This document shows positions 34,543-43,016 of a stretch of 64,000 nt of DNA, piece by piece (within the stretch, counting starts at the first letter, position 1; every line of letters begins with the position of its first letter). Below the pieces are notes generated by a model. It was not told the origin of the DNA and ran no database searches. It worked only from the letters and a program-made list of their open reading frames with translations. The DNA comes from Streptomyces mayonensis (lineage in GTDB: Bacteria; Actinomycetota; Actinomycetes; Streptomycetales; Streptomycetaceae), in assembly GCF_018982965.1 (NCBI RefSeq), contig NZ_JACBYP010000008.1, forward strand, positions 61,332 to 125,331, written 5' to 3'. The position numbers were made by a program, and so were the translations under genes.

Positions 34543-34992
34543 GTGACCCCCCACACGGCCTCCTCGCCCGATCTCTTAGCCACCACACCGGCGGACCGGG
34601 AGCACTGGTTCGACCTCCCCTCGATCCGGGCGAGCGTGCGAACGGCCCGCGACACGGCACGCCGGCAGCTGCGCACCTGGCGGCTGCCCGGCGACGTGTG
34701 CACCGACGCCGTACTGCTCGTCTCCGAACTGGCCACGAACGCCGTCGTCCACTCCGCGAGCACCGGCATGCTGTGCGGGCTGTCGCTGACACCGGGCGAG
34801 CGGTTGCGGGTCGAGGTGCACGACGACGGGCGCACCGAGGCGCACCCCTCCGGCGCCCGGCCGCCCGGCCCCGACGACGAGAGCGGTCGCGGCCTGCTGA
34901 TCGTGCAGCAGCTCGCGGACTCCTGGGGCGCCGTCCGCTCGGCGCGCACCGGGGGGACCGCGGTGTGGGCCGTCCTGCGAGTGGAGCCCTGA
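34543..34992 (+). CDS. ATP-binding protein, anti-sigma/SpoIIAB-like (HATPase_c_2)
   Basis: A 149-aa GHKL-type ATPase of the RsbW/SpoIIAB group, abundant in Streptomyces as candidate anti-sigma factor kinases. The N box is SELATNAVVHS, the G1 box EVHDDGR and the G2 region ESGRGLLIVQQLADSWG. The GTG at 34543 follows GGAAGG at good spacing; a longer frame reads through non-coding sequence. No anti-anti-sigma or sigma gene adjoins it. The SpoIIE phosphatase at 36552-38720 carries the same kind of domain and could belong to the same signalling layer. Confidence 0.87.
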   Translation: MTPHTASSPDLLATTPADREHWFDLPSIRASVRTARDTARRQLRTWRLPGDVCTDAVLLVSELATNAVVHSASTGMLCGLSLTPGERLRVEVHDDGRTEAHPSGARPPGPDDESGRGLLIVQQLADSWGAVRSARTGGTAVWAVLRVEP

Positions 34993-35305
34993 GCCCCCGG
35001 GTCCTGCCCCCGGCCGGTGGTCGATCGCGGGCGGCCCCACGGCGGTGCCGCACGGGGCCGCCCCGTTCCTGCGGTGCGCGTCCTGCGGTGTGTGCAGCGT
35101 CACCCGACGGGACGGCGGCCCGAGTTGTGTGGCTCACAGCGTAAATGTCCTTTTGGCGTGCATGCTGGGTAGTGGATGCCGTCGTGCCGCCAAGTGGCGT
35201 GCACCGGCCCCGACTTGATCGCGGTGTGCTGGACCGGAGTGGTGGAGTGAGCCATGCCACAGCGCCCGTGACGTACCCCTCCGTCACCGCAGAAAGGTGC
35301 GCATC
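34993..35305. other. Intergenic region before the type III PKS, no gene seen
   Basis: About 310 bp with relaxed base composition around 35120-35180 (TAAATGTCCTTTTGG), the probable promoter zone of the PKS gene. The string TGGCGTGCA occurs twice, at about 35155 and 35205. No open frame here has a recognisable product. Confidence 0.5.
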
Positions 35306-36490
35306 GTGGCCGCATACCTGTGCCCTCCCTCCGTCATCCACGGCGAGCACGCCGTCGGCACCGGCCAGATCGTGGAGGAGGTGCGCGGCCGGCACCCGCA
35401 TGCCGCGTGGGCGCCGCGGATCGACGGCATCGCGGCGAGTACGGGCATCGACACCCGGGGCTGGATGCTCCCGCTCGAGACCGCCGTCGCCCCCGGCCGC
35501 GAGGGCGCCCTGCCGGCCGCCGCGGCCGGTCCGGCGCGGGAGGCGCTGGCCCTCGACGGGTTCTCGGCCGAGGACGTGGACCGCGCGATCGCCGCGCTCG
35601 AGGCGATACCGGCGCCGCAGACCGTACAGGAGCGCACGGCCCCTGCCTGGGACGCCGTGCAGGCGTACGGCGAGCGTGCGGCGCGCGGGGCGCTGCAGAG
35701 CGCGGGTCTGGACCCCTCCGACGTCGACTGCCTGATCACCAGCAACTCGACGACCCCCGCGCTGCCGGGGCTGGACGTCTCGCTGGCCAACAGTCTCCCC
35801 CTCCGGGGCGACGTGACGCTGCTGCCGGCCGCCCAGTGGGCCTGCGTCGCGGGGACCCGGTCCCTGGCGCTGGCGGCCGATCTCGTGGCGGCGGATCCCG
35901 ACCGGGTGGTCCTGGTGGTGATCTCCGAGGCGCTCAGTACGACCTACCAGCCGGCGGACGACACCCTGGAGTCCCTGATCGTCCGGCTGCTGTTCGCCGA
36001 CACCGCGGTCGCCGCGGTGGTCACGGGGCGCCCGCGGCCCGAGTCGGTGCTGCGGCTGGACGCCGCCTGGCACCACACCCTGCCGGACACCCGGGACCTG
36101 CACCGCCTGGAGACGCGGGAGGACGGCACCCACTTCGTGATGGACCGGCGCGGGCCGCGGGCCGTGCAGCAGACGGTCACGGCGATGTGGGAGTGGCTGC
36201 GGACCCGTTACCAGGACCACCCCACGTCCTGGCACCCCGACGTCCTGCTCGCGCACCCCGGCGGGACCCGGGTCCTCGAGTACATGGAGCAGACGATGCC
36301 CGCCGAGTGGCCGTCGGGCCTGCTGGACCACAGCCGCGCGAGCTACACCAGCGGCAATCGCGGTGGCGCGGCCGTCTTCGACATCATGCGCAGGGCCCAC
36401 GACGCCGGTCAGGAGCCGGGTACGCGCGCCGTCCTGTACGCGGCGGCTCCCGGACTCACGGCCACCGCCCTCGAAGGGGAATGGCTCTAG
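35306..36490 (+). CDS. Type III polyketide synthase (chalcone synthase-like)
   Basis: A 394-aa homodimeric condensing enzyme that extends a starter CoA with malonyl-CoA and cyclises the product without an acyl carrier. The Cys-His-Asn triad is intact: C180 (AAQWACVAGTR), H317 (LLAHPGGTRVLE) and N351 (YTSGNRGGAAVFD). C-terminal GLTATALEGEW corresponds to the GPGITAE segment. The sequence is quite diverged from RppA and germicidin synthase: WACVAG replaces LGCAAG, and the gatekeeper regions differ, so the product cannot be guessed. I take the GTG at 35306, since AAAGG at 35293-35297 is well placed for it. No tailoring genes adjoin it. Convergent with the SpoIIE phosphatase. Confidence 0.85.
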   Translation: MAAYLCPPSVIHGEHAVGTGQIVEEVRGRHPHAAWAPRIDGIAASTGIDTRGWMLPLETAVAPGREGALPAAAAGPAREALALDGFSAEDVDRAIAALEAIPAPQTVQERTAPAWDAVQAYGERAARGALQSAGLDPSDVDCLITSNSTTPALPGLDVSLANSLPLRGDVTLLPAAQWACVAGTRSLALAADLVAADPDRVVLVVISEALSTTYQPADDTLESLIVRLLFADTAVAAVVTGRPRPESVLRLDAAWHHTLPDTRDLHRLETREDGTHFVMDRRGPRAVQQTVTAMWEWLRTRYQDHPTSWHPDVLLAHPGGTRVLEYMEQTMPAEWPSGLLDHSRASYTSGNRGGAAVFDIMRRAHDAGQEPGTRAVLYAAAPGLTATALEGEWL

Positions 36491-36551
36491 CCAAGGACCT
36501 GTGAGGCCATTTCCGTCCGCCTGGCGTCCGCGGGTGCCCCCCGCGGACGTC

Positions 36552-38720
36552 TCACCTGGCGACCTCCGCCCAGACCACCTTGCCGGTGTCCGTCCACCGC
36601 ACTCCCCACCGGGTGGTGAGGCGGTGCACGATGTGCAGGCCGCGGCCGCCGTCGTCGAGGAGCGCGTTGCGGCCCAGCCGCGGCCTGCCGTTGCCTGCGT
36701 CCCCCACCTCGCACAGCAGACCGTGGCCGACCCTGATCAACCGCACCGTGATGGGCCCGCCGGCGTACCGGACCGCGTTGGTGACCAGCTCGCTGACCAG
36801 CAGTACCACGCTGTCGCGGAGGTCGCTCCTGGTGCCCCACCGCTCCAGCAGCGCGTGGACCAGCGTGCGGGCCCGGGCGGCCGCGTCGTCGCGGGCGGGC
36901 AGCCGCCAGGTCGCGGTGTCGCCCTTGCGGTAGCCGATCGTGCGGGCCAGCAGCAGGGTCACGTCGTCGCGGCGGCGGGCCGGCGCGAGCGAGGCGACCA
37001 CGTGCCGTGCCGCCTGCGGCAGCGCGTCCCAGGGGTGCACCCGGGACACCGCGTCCGCGAGCCGGTCGATGCCCTCGTCGATCGACAGTGCGGGGTCCTC
37101 CACCAGGCCGTCGGTGTAGAGGGCGAGCAGGGAGCCCGGAGGTGCGGAGAAGGTGTGCACCTCGAACGGCTCCCGCAGCGCGAACTCGGCGCCCAGACCC
37201 GGGTGGGGACGGACCGCGAGCGGGGCCGCGGGCCCTTCCGGGGGCACCAGGACGGGGGGCAGGTGACCCGCGCTGGACAGCGCCACCCGGTGGCTGACCG
37301 GGTCGTACACGGCGATGCAGCAGGTCGACCCGAGGGCGCTGTAGCCTGCGGCCAGCCCCGACTCCGCGTCGTCCAGCTGTGTCACGGTCTCGTCCAGGTG
37401 TTCCAGCACCTCGTCCGGCGCCAGGCCCGCGGAGAGCAGGGCACGGGCCTCCATGCTCAGCTGGCCCATGGTCGCCGCGGCGCCCAGACCGTGCCCGACG
37501 ACGTCGCCCACCACCAGCGCGGTACGGCCGTCCGGCAGCGGGAAGCTGTTGACCCAGTCGCCGCCGACGCCCGCGCTGTCGGGGGTGGCGGGCTGGTAGA
37601 CGCTGGCCGTCTCGACGGTGTCGCCGCCGACGCGGGGCAGCAGACGGCGCTGCAGTGCCAGCACCTGTGTGTGCTCGCGCTGGTGCCGGCGGGCCAGGTC
37701 GACGTGGTGGGAGGTACGGGCCACCAGTTCCTGGAGGTCGAACAGCTCGCCGTCGTCGAAGGGGCGGTCCGCCCGCCGCCAGACCTCCACCACGCCCAGC
37801 ACGACGGGCGGCGTGTCGTCCAGGACGAGCGGGACGCACACCACGCCCGCCGACCTGTCGCCGGGCACCAGGGCGCGTACCAGCTGCGGGTTGCCGAGCA
37901 CCCGTTCGATCGCTCGCCGGTGCGGGATGACGAGGGCCTGCGGGGCGTCGTCCCGCCGGATCGCCTGGGCGAGCAGACGGCTCGCGTCCAGGGGGAGGTC
38001 CTGGCCCACCGTGACGTACCCCTCGGGCCACGCCCGGTCCGGCACCAGGGCCGCCCGCCGCAGCCGGATGCGCCCGTGCGGGTGCTCGGTGACCCCCTCG
38101 CCCGTCCAGACCGCCAGGTCGAGGTCGACGGCTGCCACGTCTCCCCAGGCCAGCAGGGACTCCGCGAGCGACTGCGCCGTCTCGCCGATGTCCAGGGAGG
38201 TGCCGATCGCGGTCTCGGCGGCGTACAGGTGCAGCCGTCTGGCCATGGCGATCAGGGAGACGGTCAGTCCTTCCTGGGGCGCCGCCGCGGCCAGGATGCT
38301 CATCGAGACCACCAGCTCCGACCCGTCGGAGCGCCGCAGGCGCTGGACCCTGGCCACATGTGCCTCGCCCGTCTCGAGGACGTGCCGCAGCCTGCGGGTG
38401 ACCGTCGGCACGTCCCAGGGCGGCAGGAGATCGGTGAAGGGGCTCCCGGTCACGGCCTCCAGGCCCGCGAAGACGGGGGCACCCAGATTGCTGCGGGTGA
38501 TTCTCAGCTCCCGGTCCAGGTTGACCGCGCCGAGGATCTGCTCCCGCCCCTCGGCCGCCCCGTCCACGGATCCGCCCGGGTCGGACGCCCGGTCCCCCTG
38601 GGCATCCGCGGCACCGGCCGCCGCTGCCGCCGCCGTGCCGCGCGGGATGTACTGGCCCAGGGCGCTGCTGACGAGGTCGAACGGCGACGACGAGGACGAC
38701 GGGGAGGGTGTGGAGTCCAT
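36552..38720 (-). CDS. SpoIIE-type PP2C phosphatase with PAS, GAF and HATPase domains
   Basis: A 722-aa multidomain signalling protein. In order: a low-complexity Ser/Ala leader, a PAS-like domain (about 60-165), a GAF domain (about 170-345), the SpoIIE/RsbU phosphatase (about 360-595; GGDWVNSFPLPDG, VVGDVVGHG, LYTDGLVED, RRDDVTLLLA) and a SpoIIAB-like ATPase (about 605-722; SELVTNAVRYAGG, DDGGRGLHIV). Phosphatase and kinase of the partner-switching system are thus in one chain, an arrangement common in Streptomyces. Probably dephosphorylates an anti-anti-sigma factor on a small-molecule or redox signal. Start ATG at 38720 follows GGGAGAG. Confidence 0.9.
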   Translation of the reverse strand: MDSTPSPSSSSSPFDLVSSALGQYIPRGTAAAAAAGAADAQGDRASDPGGSVDGAAEGREQILGAVNLDRELRITRSNLGAPVFAGLEAVTGSPFTDLLPPWDVPTVTRRLRHVLETGEAHVARVQRLRRSDGSELVVSMSILAAAAPQEGLTVSLIAMARRLHLYAAETAIGTSLDIGETAQSLAESLLAWGDVAAVDLDLAVWTGEGVTEHPHGRIRLRRAALVPDRAWPEGYVTVGQDLPLDASRLLAQAIRRDDAPQALVIPHRRAIERVLGNPQLVRALVPGDRSAGVVCVPLVLDDTPPVVLGVVEVWRRADRPFDDGELFDLQELVARTSHHVDLARRHQREHTQVLALQRRLLPRVGGDTVETASVYQPATPDSAGVGGDWVNSFPLPDGRTALVVGDVVGHGLGAAATMGQLSMEARALLSAGLAPDEVLEHLDETVTQLDDAESGLAAGYSALGSTCCIAVYDPVSHRVALSSAGHLPPVLVPPEGPAAPLAVRPHPGLGAEFALREPFEVHTFSAPPGSLLALYTDGLVEDPALSIDEGIDRLADAVSRVHPWDALPQAARHVVASLAPARRRDDVTLLLARTIGYRKGDTATWRLPARDDAAARARTLVHALLERWGTRSDLRDSVVLLVSELVTNAVRYAGGPITVRLIRVGHGLLCEVGDAGNGRPRLGRNALLDDGGRGLHIVHRLTTRWGVRWTDTGKVVWAEVAR

Positions 38721-38910
38721 ACGGCTCTCCCAGTTCGCTCGCCAACCCCGGCACAGCCCCGGGCCGTGCCCGGACCCGTCCGGCAGGGCCCGGAGCACCG
38801 TCGGGCCCCGGAGCCCCGTGCCGCACACACCTCATTCAATAACACCCGGGGCCACGGCGCCCACACCAACGGAGCGACAGGTTCCGGTCAGCGTGAGGCG
38901 GGGGTACCCG

Positions 38911-39624
38911 TCAGGGGCGGGCGTGAACACCCATTCCGCCGGACACCGCCAGATTCTCGCCGGTGATGTAGCCGGCCGCGTCGGAGGCGAGGAAGGCAAC
39001 GGCCTCGGCCACTTCGGCGGGGGTCCCGGCCCGGCCGAGCGGGACGCCCTCGCCCCAGGAGGCGACCGTCTCCGGGGAGATGCCCAGCGCGCTGTAGGCC
39101 GGAGTGTCGATCAGCCCCGGGCTGACGGCGTTGACCCGGATGCGGCGCGGGGCGAGTTCGAGCGCGAGGGACCGCACGAGAGGCAGCAGGGCACCCTTGG
39201 CGGCCGTCACGGCGGCTCCGAGGCCTTCGCCCGCGCCCACGGTGACGACCACGGACGAACCCTCGCGCAGGAGCGGGAGCGCCTTCTGCAAGGTGAAGAA
39301 GTTGCCCTTCACATTGGTGTCGAACAGATCATCGAATGCCGCTTCGTCGGTCGACTCGACGGCGCCCGGACGGGAGACGCCCGCGTTGAGGAAGAGCAGG
39401 TCGAGCGCGCCGAACCGCCGTCGCGCCAGGTCCATCGCGAGGTCGATGTCCGGCAGGGACCGTGCGTCGGCGCGGACGGTCACGACGTCGTCGGGAAGCC
39501 CCGCGCCGGTGTGGCCGCCGGCTCCGGTGACCAGGACGCGGTAGCCGCGGGAGTGGAGCAGTTCGGCGGTGGCCCTGCCGATCCCGCTCGTCCCCCCGGT
39601 GATCAGAGCTGCAGGTGCGGGCAT
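38911..39624 (-). CDS. SDR-family protein lacking the catalytic Ser and Tyr
   Basis: A 237-aa short-chain dehydrogenase fold. The cofactor motif TGGTSGIG, LNAG at 79-82, RVNAVSPGLIDTP and the C-terminal ENLAVSGGMG are normal. The active site is not: the YxxxK position reads VTAAK (V139, K143), and the region that should hold the catalytic Ser reads VVTVGAGEG. Unless the reaction needs no Tyr, it should be a poor dehydrogenase, perhaps a binding or NAD(P)H-sensing protein. It is divergent from a TetR gene with a clear double palindrome between, so it is actively regulated and not obviously decaying. Confidence 0.85.
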   Translation of the reverse strand: MPAPAALITGGTSGIGRATAELLHSRGYRVLVTGAGGHTGAGLPDDVVTVRADARSLPDIDLAMDLARRRFGALDLLFLNAGVSRPGAVESTDEAAFDDLFDTNVKGNFFTLQKALPLLREGSSVVVTVGAGEGLGAAVTAAKGALLPLVRSLALELAPRRIRVNAVSPGLIDTPAYSALGISPETVASWGEGVPLGRAGTPAEVAEAVAFLASDAAGYITGENLAVSGGMGVHARP

Positions 39625-39699
39625 GGCGTGTTCCTTCCTCTTCGCTGACGGACGTGCACCGCCGACGGCGGCACCCCTGTCCTGACAGCCTACGCCCCC

Positions 39700-39743
39700 C
39701 TGGCAGTCACTGCCAGACTAACTGTGACTGCCACCCTGGCAGT
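39700..39743. promoter_or_regulatory. Double palindromic operator between SDR and TetR genes
   Basis: CTGGCAGTCACTGCCAG at 39700-39716 is a palindrome around a central base. At 39727-39743, ACTGCCA-CCC-TGGCAGT repeats the same half-sites in the other order. Four copies of the ACTGCCA half-site lie within 44 bp between the divergent SDR (39624) and TetR (39763) genes. This is the probable binding site of the TetR protein. TAATCT at 39751-39756, six bases before the TetR ATG, may be a -10 element of a leaderless transcript, with the operator over its -35 region. Confidence 0.75.
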
Positions 39744-39762
39744 GCTGGGTTAATCTGGGCGC

Positions 39763-40377
39763 ATGAAACAGGAAGCCAAGGCGGCTGCGGGCGGACCGGC
39801 CACGCTCTGGGACCGGACGCGGCAGCTGGCCTCCCGGGAGATCCTCGACACGGCTCTGCGCCTGTTCACCGAGCAGGGGTACGACGAGACGACCATCGCC
39901 CAGATCGCCCGGGAGGCCGGAGTCTCCCAGCGCACCCTCTTCCGCTACTTCGGAACCAAGGAGGAGCTGCTCGGCGGCGATCAGGAGCGGTTCGGCCGGG
40001 TCCTGACGGAAACGGTGGGCGGTCAGCCGACGGGGACCGGCGCCTGGGAGGCGCTGCGCGCGGGGGTGGCCGCCGTGCTGGCCCTGCACGAGAGCCGCGA
40101 GGACGCCCTGGAGCGGTTCCGCCTGCTGCACCGCACCGCCTCGCTGCGGGCCGGCTGGCTGGAGAAGCGGCTGCGCTTCCAGGAGGACCTGCTGCCGCTC
40201 GTCGAGGCCCGGATGGACGGTGTCCGCGACAGCTCCGACCCGGGTGCCCGGGCGGTGGTCGCGGCGGCTTTCGCATGCCTGGACGCCGCGACGACGACCT
40301 GGGTCGCGGGCGACGGCGAGGGGGACCTCATGGACCTGTACGACCGGTCCGTGGCGGCAGTGCGCGGGAGGCCCTGA
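39763..40377 (+). CDS. TetR family regulator
   Basis: A 204-aa repressor. The HTH (about residues 25-70) reads ASREILDTALRLFTEQGYDE, then TIAQIAREAGVSQRTLFRYF; the C-terminal domain is all-helical with HRTASLRAGWLEKRLRFQED, similar to the MftR/TetR_C_17 type. Divergent from the SDR gene; the operator at 39700-39743 lies between, so it very likely represses both. Ligand unknown. Confidence 0.9.
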   Translation: MKQEAKAAAGGPATLWDRTRQLASREILDTALRLFTEQGYDETTIAQIAREAGVSQRTLFRYFGTKEELLGGDQERFGRVLTETVGGQPTGTGAWEALRAGVAAVLALHESREDALERFRLLHRTASLRAGWLEKRLRFQEDLLPLVEARMDGVRDSSDPGARAVVAAAFACLDAATTTWVAGDGEGDLMDLYDRSVAAVRGRP

Positions 40378-40731
40378 CCCGGCTCTCGCGCGCGCCACGG
40401 ACACGGGAGCGGGGGAGGGACGGGGGTGCCGGACGGGCGCGCGTGCCGGATGGCGCGGGACCCGATGGACACGAGAGCCGGCGAGGGCGCGGGAGCCCGA
40501 GAGGACGCGGGAGCCAGCAAGGACACGGAAGCCCGAGAGCGAGACACGGCCGCGCCGGTCGGAGTGCTCCCGCGCTCACCGGTCGAGCCGATGCCCGCGC
40601 GGCCGACCGGGCGGCGTTCCGGTGAGCGGCGCGCCGGTCACCGGAACCCTCGTGCGCGCCCGCGAGGCACACGGCCACGGTCCGGCGGTCGCCGCCTCAG
40701 TGGCCGCCGCGGTCGGATCCCGGGCGCTCGG
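40378..40731. other. Gene-free spacer containing an 18-bp degenerate tandem repeat
   Basis: About 350 bp between TetR and the cold-shock gene, convergent. At 40465-40536 four diverged copies of an 18-bp unit near GAGGACGCGGGAGCCCGA occur head to tail (40465, 40483, 40501, 40519). Overlapping open frames have no homology. The repeat may be the remnant of a coding low-complexity stretch. Confidence 0.6.
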
Positions 40732-41145
40732 TCAGTCGTCGATCCAGCCGTGGGTCCTGCCGAGGCGCAGCATCTCCTTGCGCACCTCGAGAATCTGGGC
40801 GCCCGTCAGGCCGGGAACCGCCTGCAGGAGAAGCTCAGTGAGCTCCGCTCCGTACTCACTCGCCGTGAGGATGTCGCACTCCGGCTCCTCGCCGTCGGCC
40901 GTGCGCCTCGGAGCCGCGGCCGGCGAGGGCGCTGCGACGGCGCCCTTCGCGAGGCCGACCGTGGACGCCTTCGGGCCCCGGTCTCCCTCTTCGACCTCGA
41001 ACTCGACCACCACGCCCGGGCGGATGACCGACTCCGGCACGACCAGGTCGTTCACGTGGAGGAAGACGTCCTCGCCGCCGTGCTCGGGGGCGATGAACCC
41101 GTAACCCCGGACCCCGTCGAACCGCACCACTCGTCCAACAACCAT
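40732..41145 (-). CDS. Cold-shock-domain protein with C-terminal extension
   Basis: A 137-aa protein. Residues 1-68 are a cold-shock domain with RNP1 (GVRGYGFIAPE) and RNP2 (DVFLHVNDL), binding single-stranded RNA or DNA. Residues 85-137 are an acidic/helical extension (TASEYGAELTELLLQAVPGL) absent from ordinary 67-aa Csp proteins. This longer form occurs widely in Streptomyces. Probably an RNA chaperone or regulator with a protein-contact tail. Confidence 0.88.
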   Translation of the reverse strand: MVVGRVVRFDGVRGYGFIAPEHGGEDVFLHVNDLVVPESVIRPGVVVEFEVEEGDRGPKASTVGLAKGAVAAPSPAAAPRRTADGEEPECDILTASEYGAELTELLLQAVPGLTGAQILEVRKEMLRLGRTHGWIDD

Positions 41146-41212
41146 GTCAACCCATACCCCTGCAACAACGGGCCCCTTGCCCGTACCCGCGTCCCATACT
41201 AACCACGGGCGG

Positions 41213-42052
41213 TCAGGCGGTGCGCAGATCGGTGTGGAGCAGGTGGTGGTCCGAGTACGGGGTGGGCCGGACCCGGTGCGCCTGCGGGACCAGGCCCCGC
41301 AGGAAGACGTAGTCGAACTTGCTGTGCCAGTCCGTGGTCACCTCGCACGCGCCGGCCCCTCCCGGGCGGCACCCGGGGTCCGTGTCCGCGGCCACCGCCC
41401 AGAGGGGGGCGAGTTCGGGTGCGTCCGGCACGGCGTTGAAGTCGCCCAGGACCAGGGCACGTTCGTGCGGGGCGACGGCGCGGGCGAGTACGTCGGCCTG
41501 CTCCGCACGGACCGCCTCCTGGCGTCGTTGTGCGAGGTGGGTGTTGAAGACCCGGACGGTCCGTCCGCCGATCCGCGTGGTGACTGCCGTGTACCCGCGG
41601 CCCTCGGACCCGCCGTCGGGGTACTCGACGGTGACGGGGTCGGTCATCGGTGCCGCCGACAGAATCGCCTGACCGAAGCCCCCGGGGTTCCACGGCGCTC
41701 CCCCGCAGCGTCCCCAGTGCTGGAGCACCGCCCCGTACTCGACGTGGTAGACCAGCCCGTACAGGCGTTCCAGGTGGTCGCGGATCCTTCTGACGTCCCC
41801 CTCGCACGCCTCCTGGAGGCCGACGACCTGGGGCGCGTAGGTGGCGATCTCCGCCGCCCGGTCGACGTTGCTCTCCTCGCAGGGGTTGCACAGGTTCCAC
41901 GTCATGACCCGGTTCGGTACGACCTCGGTGACGGCGTACGCGGGCAGCGCCCTGGCGAACGGGGCCCCGCCGCCGGGCGCGCTGGGGCCGACCAGTGCCA
42001 GGCAGGCCACCGCCAGCGCGCCCGCGAGCAGCCCCATGCGTCTTCCGAGCAC
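41213..42052 (-). CDS. Secreted endonuclease/exonuclease/phosphatase-fold protein
   Basis: A 279-aa exported metal-dependent phosphoesterase. The signal sequence is MLGRRMGLLAGALAVACLA with Ala-rich cleavage region. EEP-fold residues: VMTWNLCN, VVGLQEAC (Mg-binding Glu), NTHLAQRR, ALVLGDFNAVPD (catalytic DxN) and SDHHLLHTDL (final His). Could be a nuclease, sphingomyelinase-like or inositol phosphatase; no specificity mark is visible. The GTG at 42052 has GGGAGG upstream; an ATG at 42037 with GGAAG is also possible. Confidence 0.85.
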   Translation of the reverse strand: MLGRRMGLLAGALAVACLALVGPSAPGGGAPFARALPAYAVTEVVPNRVMTWNLCNPCEESNVDRAAEIATYAPQVVGLQEACEGDVRRIRDHLERLYGLVYHVEYGAVLQHWGRCGGAPWNPGGFGQAILSAAPMTDPVTVEYPDGGSEGRGYTAVTTRIGGRTVRVFNTHLAQRRQEAVRAEQADVLARAVAPHERALVLGDFNAVPDAPELAPLWAVAADTDPGCRPGGAGACEVTTDWHSKFDYVFLRGLVPQAHRVRPTPYSDHHLLHTDLRTA

Positions 42053-42062
42053 CCCGCCTCCC

Positions 42063-42092
42063 CTACGAAGACCTACGAAGACCTACGAAGAT
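42063..42092. repeat. 10-bp tandem repeat, three copies
   Basis: CTACGAAGAC occurs at 42063 and 42073 and as CTACGAAGAT at 42083, just upstream of the secreted phosphatase start. It sits where the phosphatase promoter and ribosome-binding region should be, so copy number could affect expression. Confidence 0.75.
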
Positions 42093-42171
42093 GCCTGCTC
42101 CTTGCAACAAGTCACACTTTCACACACTGCGTTGGGTCCCGTGAAGCCGGTGATCGGCCGCCCTGGACGGG

Positions 42172-42822
42172 TCAGGGGGCGTCGAGCCCCCGCGCACCGC
42201 CCGGCGGGCCGGTGAGGTAGCGGTGGAGCATGGCGACCAGTTCGTCCTCGAACCGGCCGAGGTCCACCGGCTCCGGCTCCGCGCTGACCTTGTGGACCAC
42301 CAGTTCGATGGTGAGCACGACGAGTCGCGCGGCCATCTCGGCGTCGGCCACCCGGGCCTCCGGGTGACGCTCCAGCAGGTCCCGGGTGTGGGCGAGGCGT
42401 TCGGCCTCGTAGTCCGCCACCTTCGCGAGCAGCTCGGGCGAGCGGGGGCCCTGTTCGGCCATGACGCGCAGCAGTCGCGGAGCGTCGAGGTGGTTGTCGA
42501 CGGCGGCCCGGACGAAGAGGCGCAGCACCTCCTCCAGGGAGCCGGAGAGCTCACGCTCCTGTTGGCGGACGACGGCTGCGCGCCCCGAGTCGAGGTGCCG
42601 GGTCACCAACTCGGCAAGGATCGCGTCCTTGTTCGGGTAGTACTGGTACAGCGAACCGATCGAGACCCGTGCCTGCTCGGCGATCCGGTTGGTGGTCCCC
42701 GCGGCATAGCCGTACTCGCCGAAAACGTGAGCAGCCGCGTCGAGGATGCGCTCGCGGGTCAGCTCGGCCCGGACCTGCCGGGGCTGCTTACGTGGGGCGA
42801 GGCCCCGTCGGTCGGACGTCAT
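42172..42822 (-). CDS. TetR family regulator
   Basis: A 216-aa repressor with the HTH at about residues 18-65 (LTRERILDAAAHVFGEYGYA, then TNRIAEQARVSIGSLYQYYP), a textbook TetR sequence. It is divergent from the PNPOx-like/ferredoxin-reductase pair, with a 16-bp near-palindrome between. It probably represses both transcripts and responds to a toxic or oxidised small molecule handled by the redox genes; the ligand is unknown. Confidence 0.9.
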   Translation of the reverse strand: MTSDRRGLAPRKQPRQVRAELTRERILDAAAHVFGEYGYAAGTTNRIAEQARVSIGSLYQYYPNKDAILAELVTRHLDSGRAAVVRQQERELSGSLEEVLRLFVRAAVDNHLDAPRLLRVMAEQGPRSPELLAKVADYEAERLAHTRDLLERHPEARVADAEMAARLVVLTIELVVHKVSAEPEPVDLGRFEDELVAMLHRYLTGPPGGARGLDAP

Positions 42823-42864
42823 GCCACCTCCTGGTCGGCGCCGTGAAAGCGAGTAGCCAACAAG

Positions 42865-42880
42865 CTGAGTAATTGCTCAG
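42865..42880. promoter_or_regulatory. Probable TetR operator
   Basis: CTGAGTAATTGCTCAG is a 16-bp palindrome with one mismatched pair. It lies 42 bp upstream of the TetR gene at 42822 and 136 bp upstream of the redox operon at 43017, in an A/T-rich patch that should contain the TetR promoter. Confidence 0.65.
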
Positions 42881-43016
42881 AATAGTGCCATGAACTGCGG
42901 CGGAGCCCGTCGGGGTGCAACTCCCCCTGCCGACGCACCGTCCGCCGGTACCTGCCGGTGTGCCGGTCTCCCGCCGGTCTTTCGGTATCAGCCGCCACTC
43001 ACGGAAGGACCCCTTC

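Noticed and set aside
35306..38720. A biosynthetic gene cluster around the type III PKS
   Set aside because: Neighbours are signalling proteins and an SDR with a defective active site; no tailoring enzymes, transporter or dedicated regulator adjoin it.
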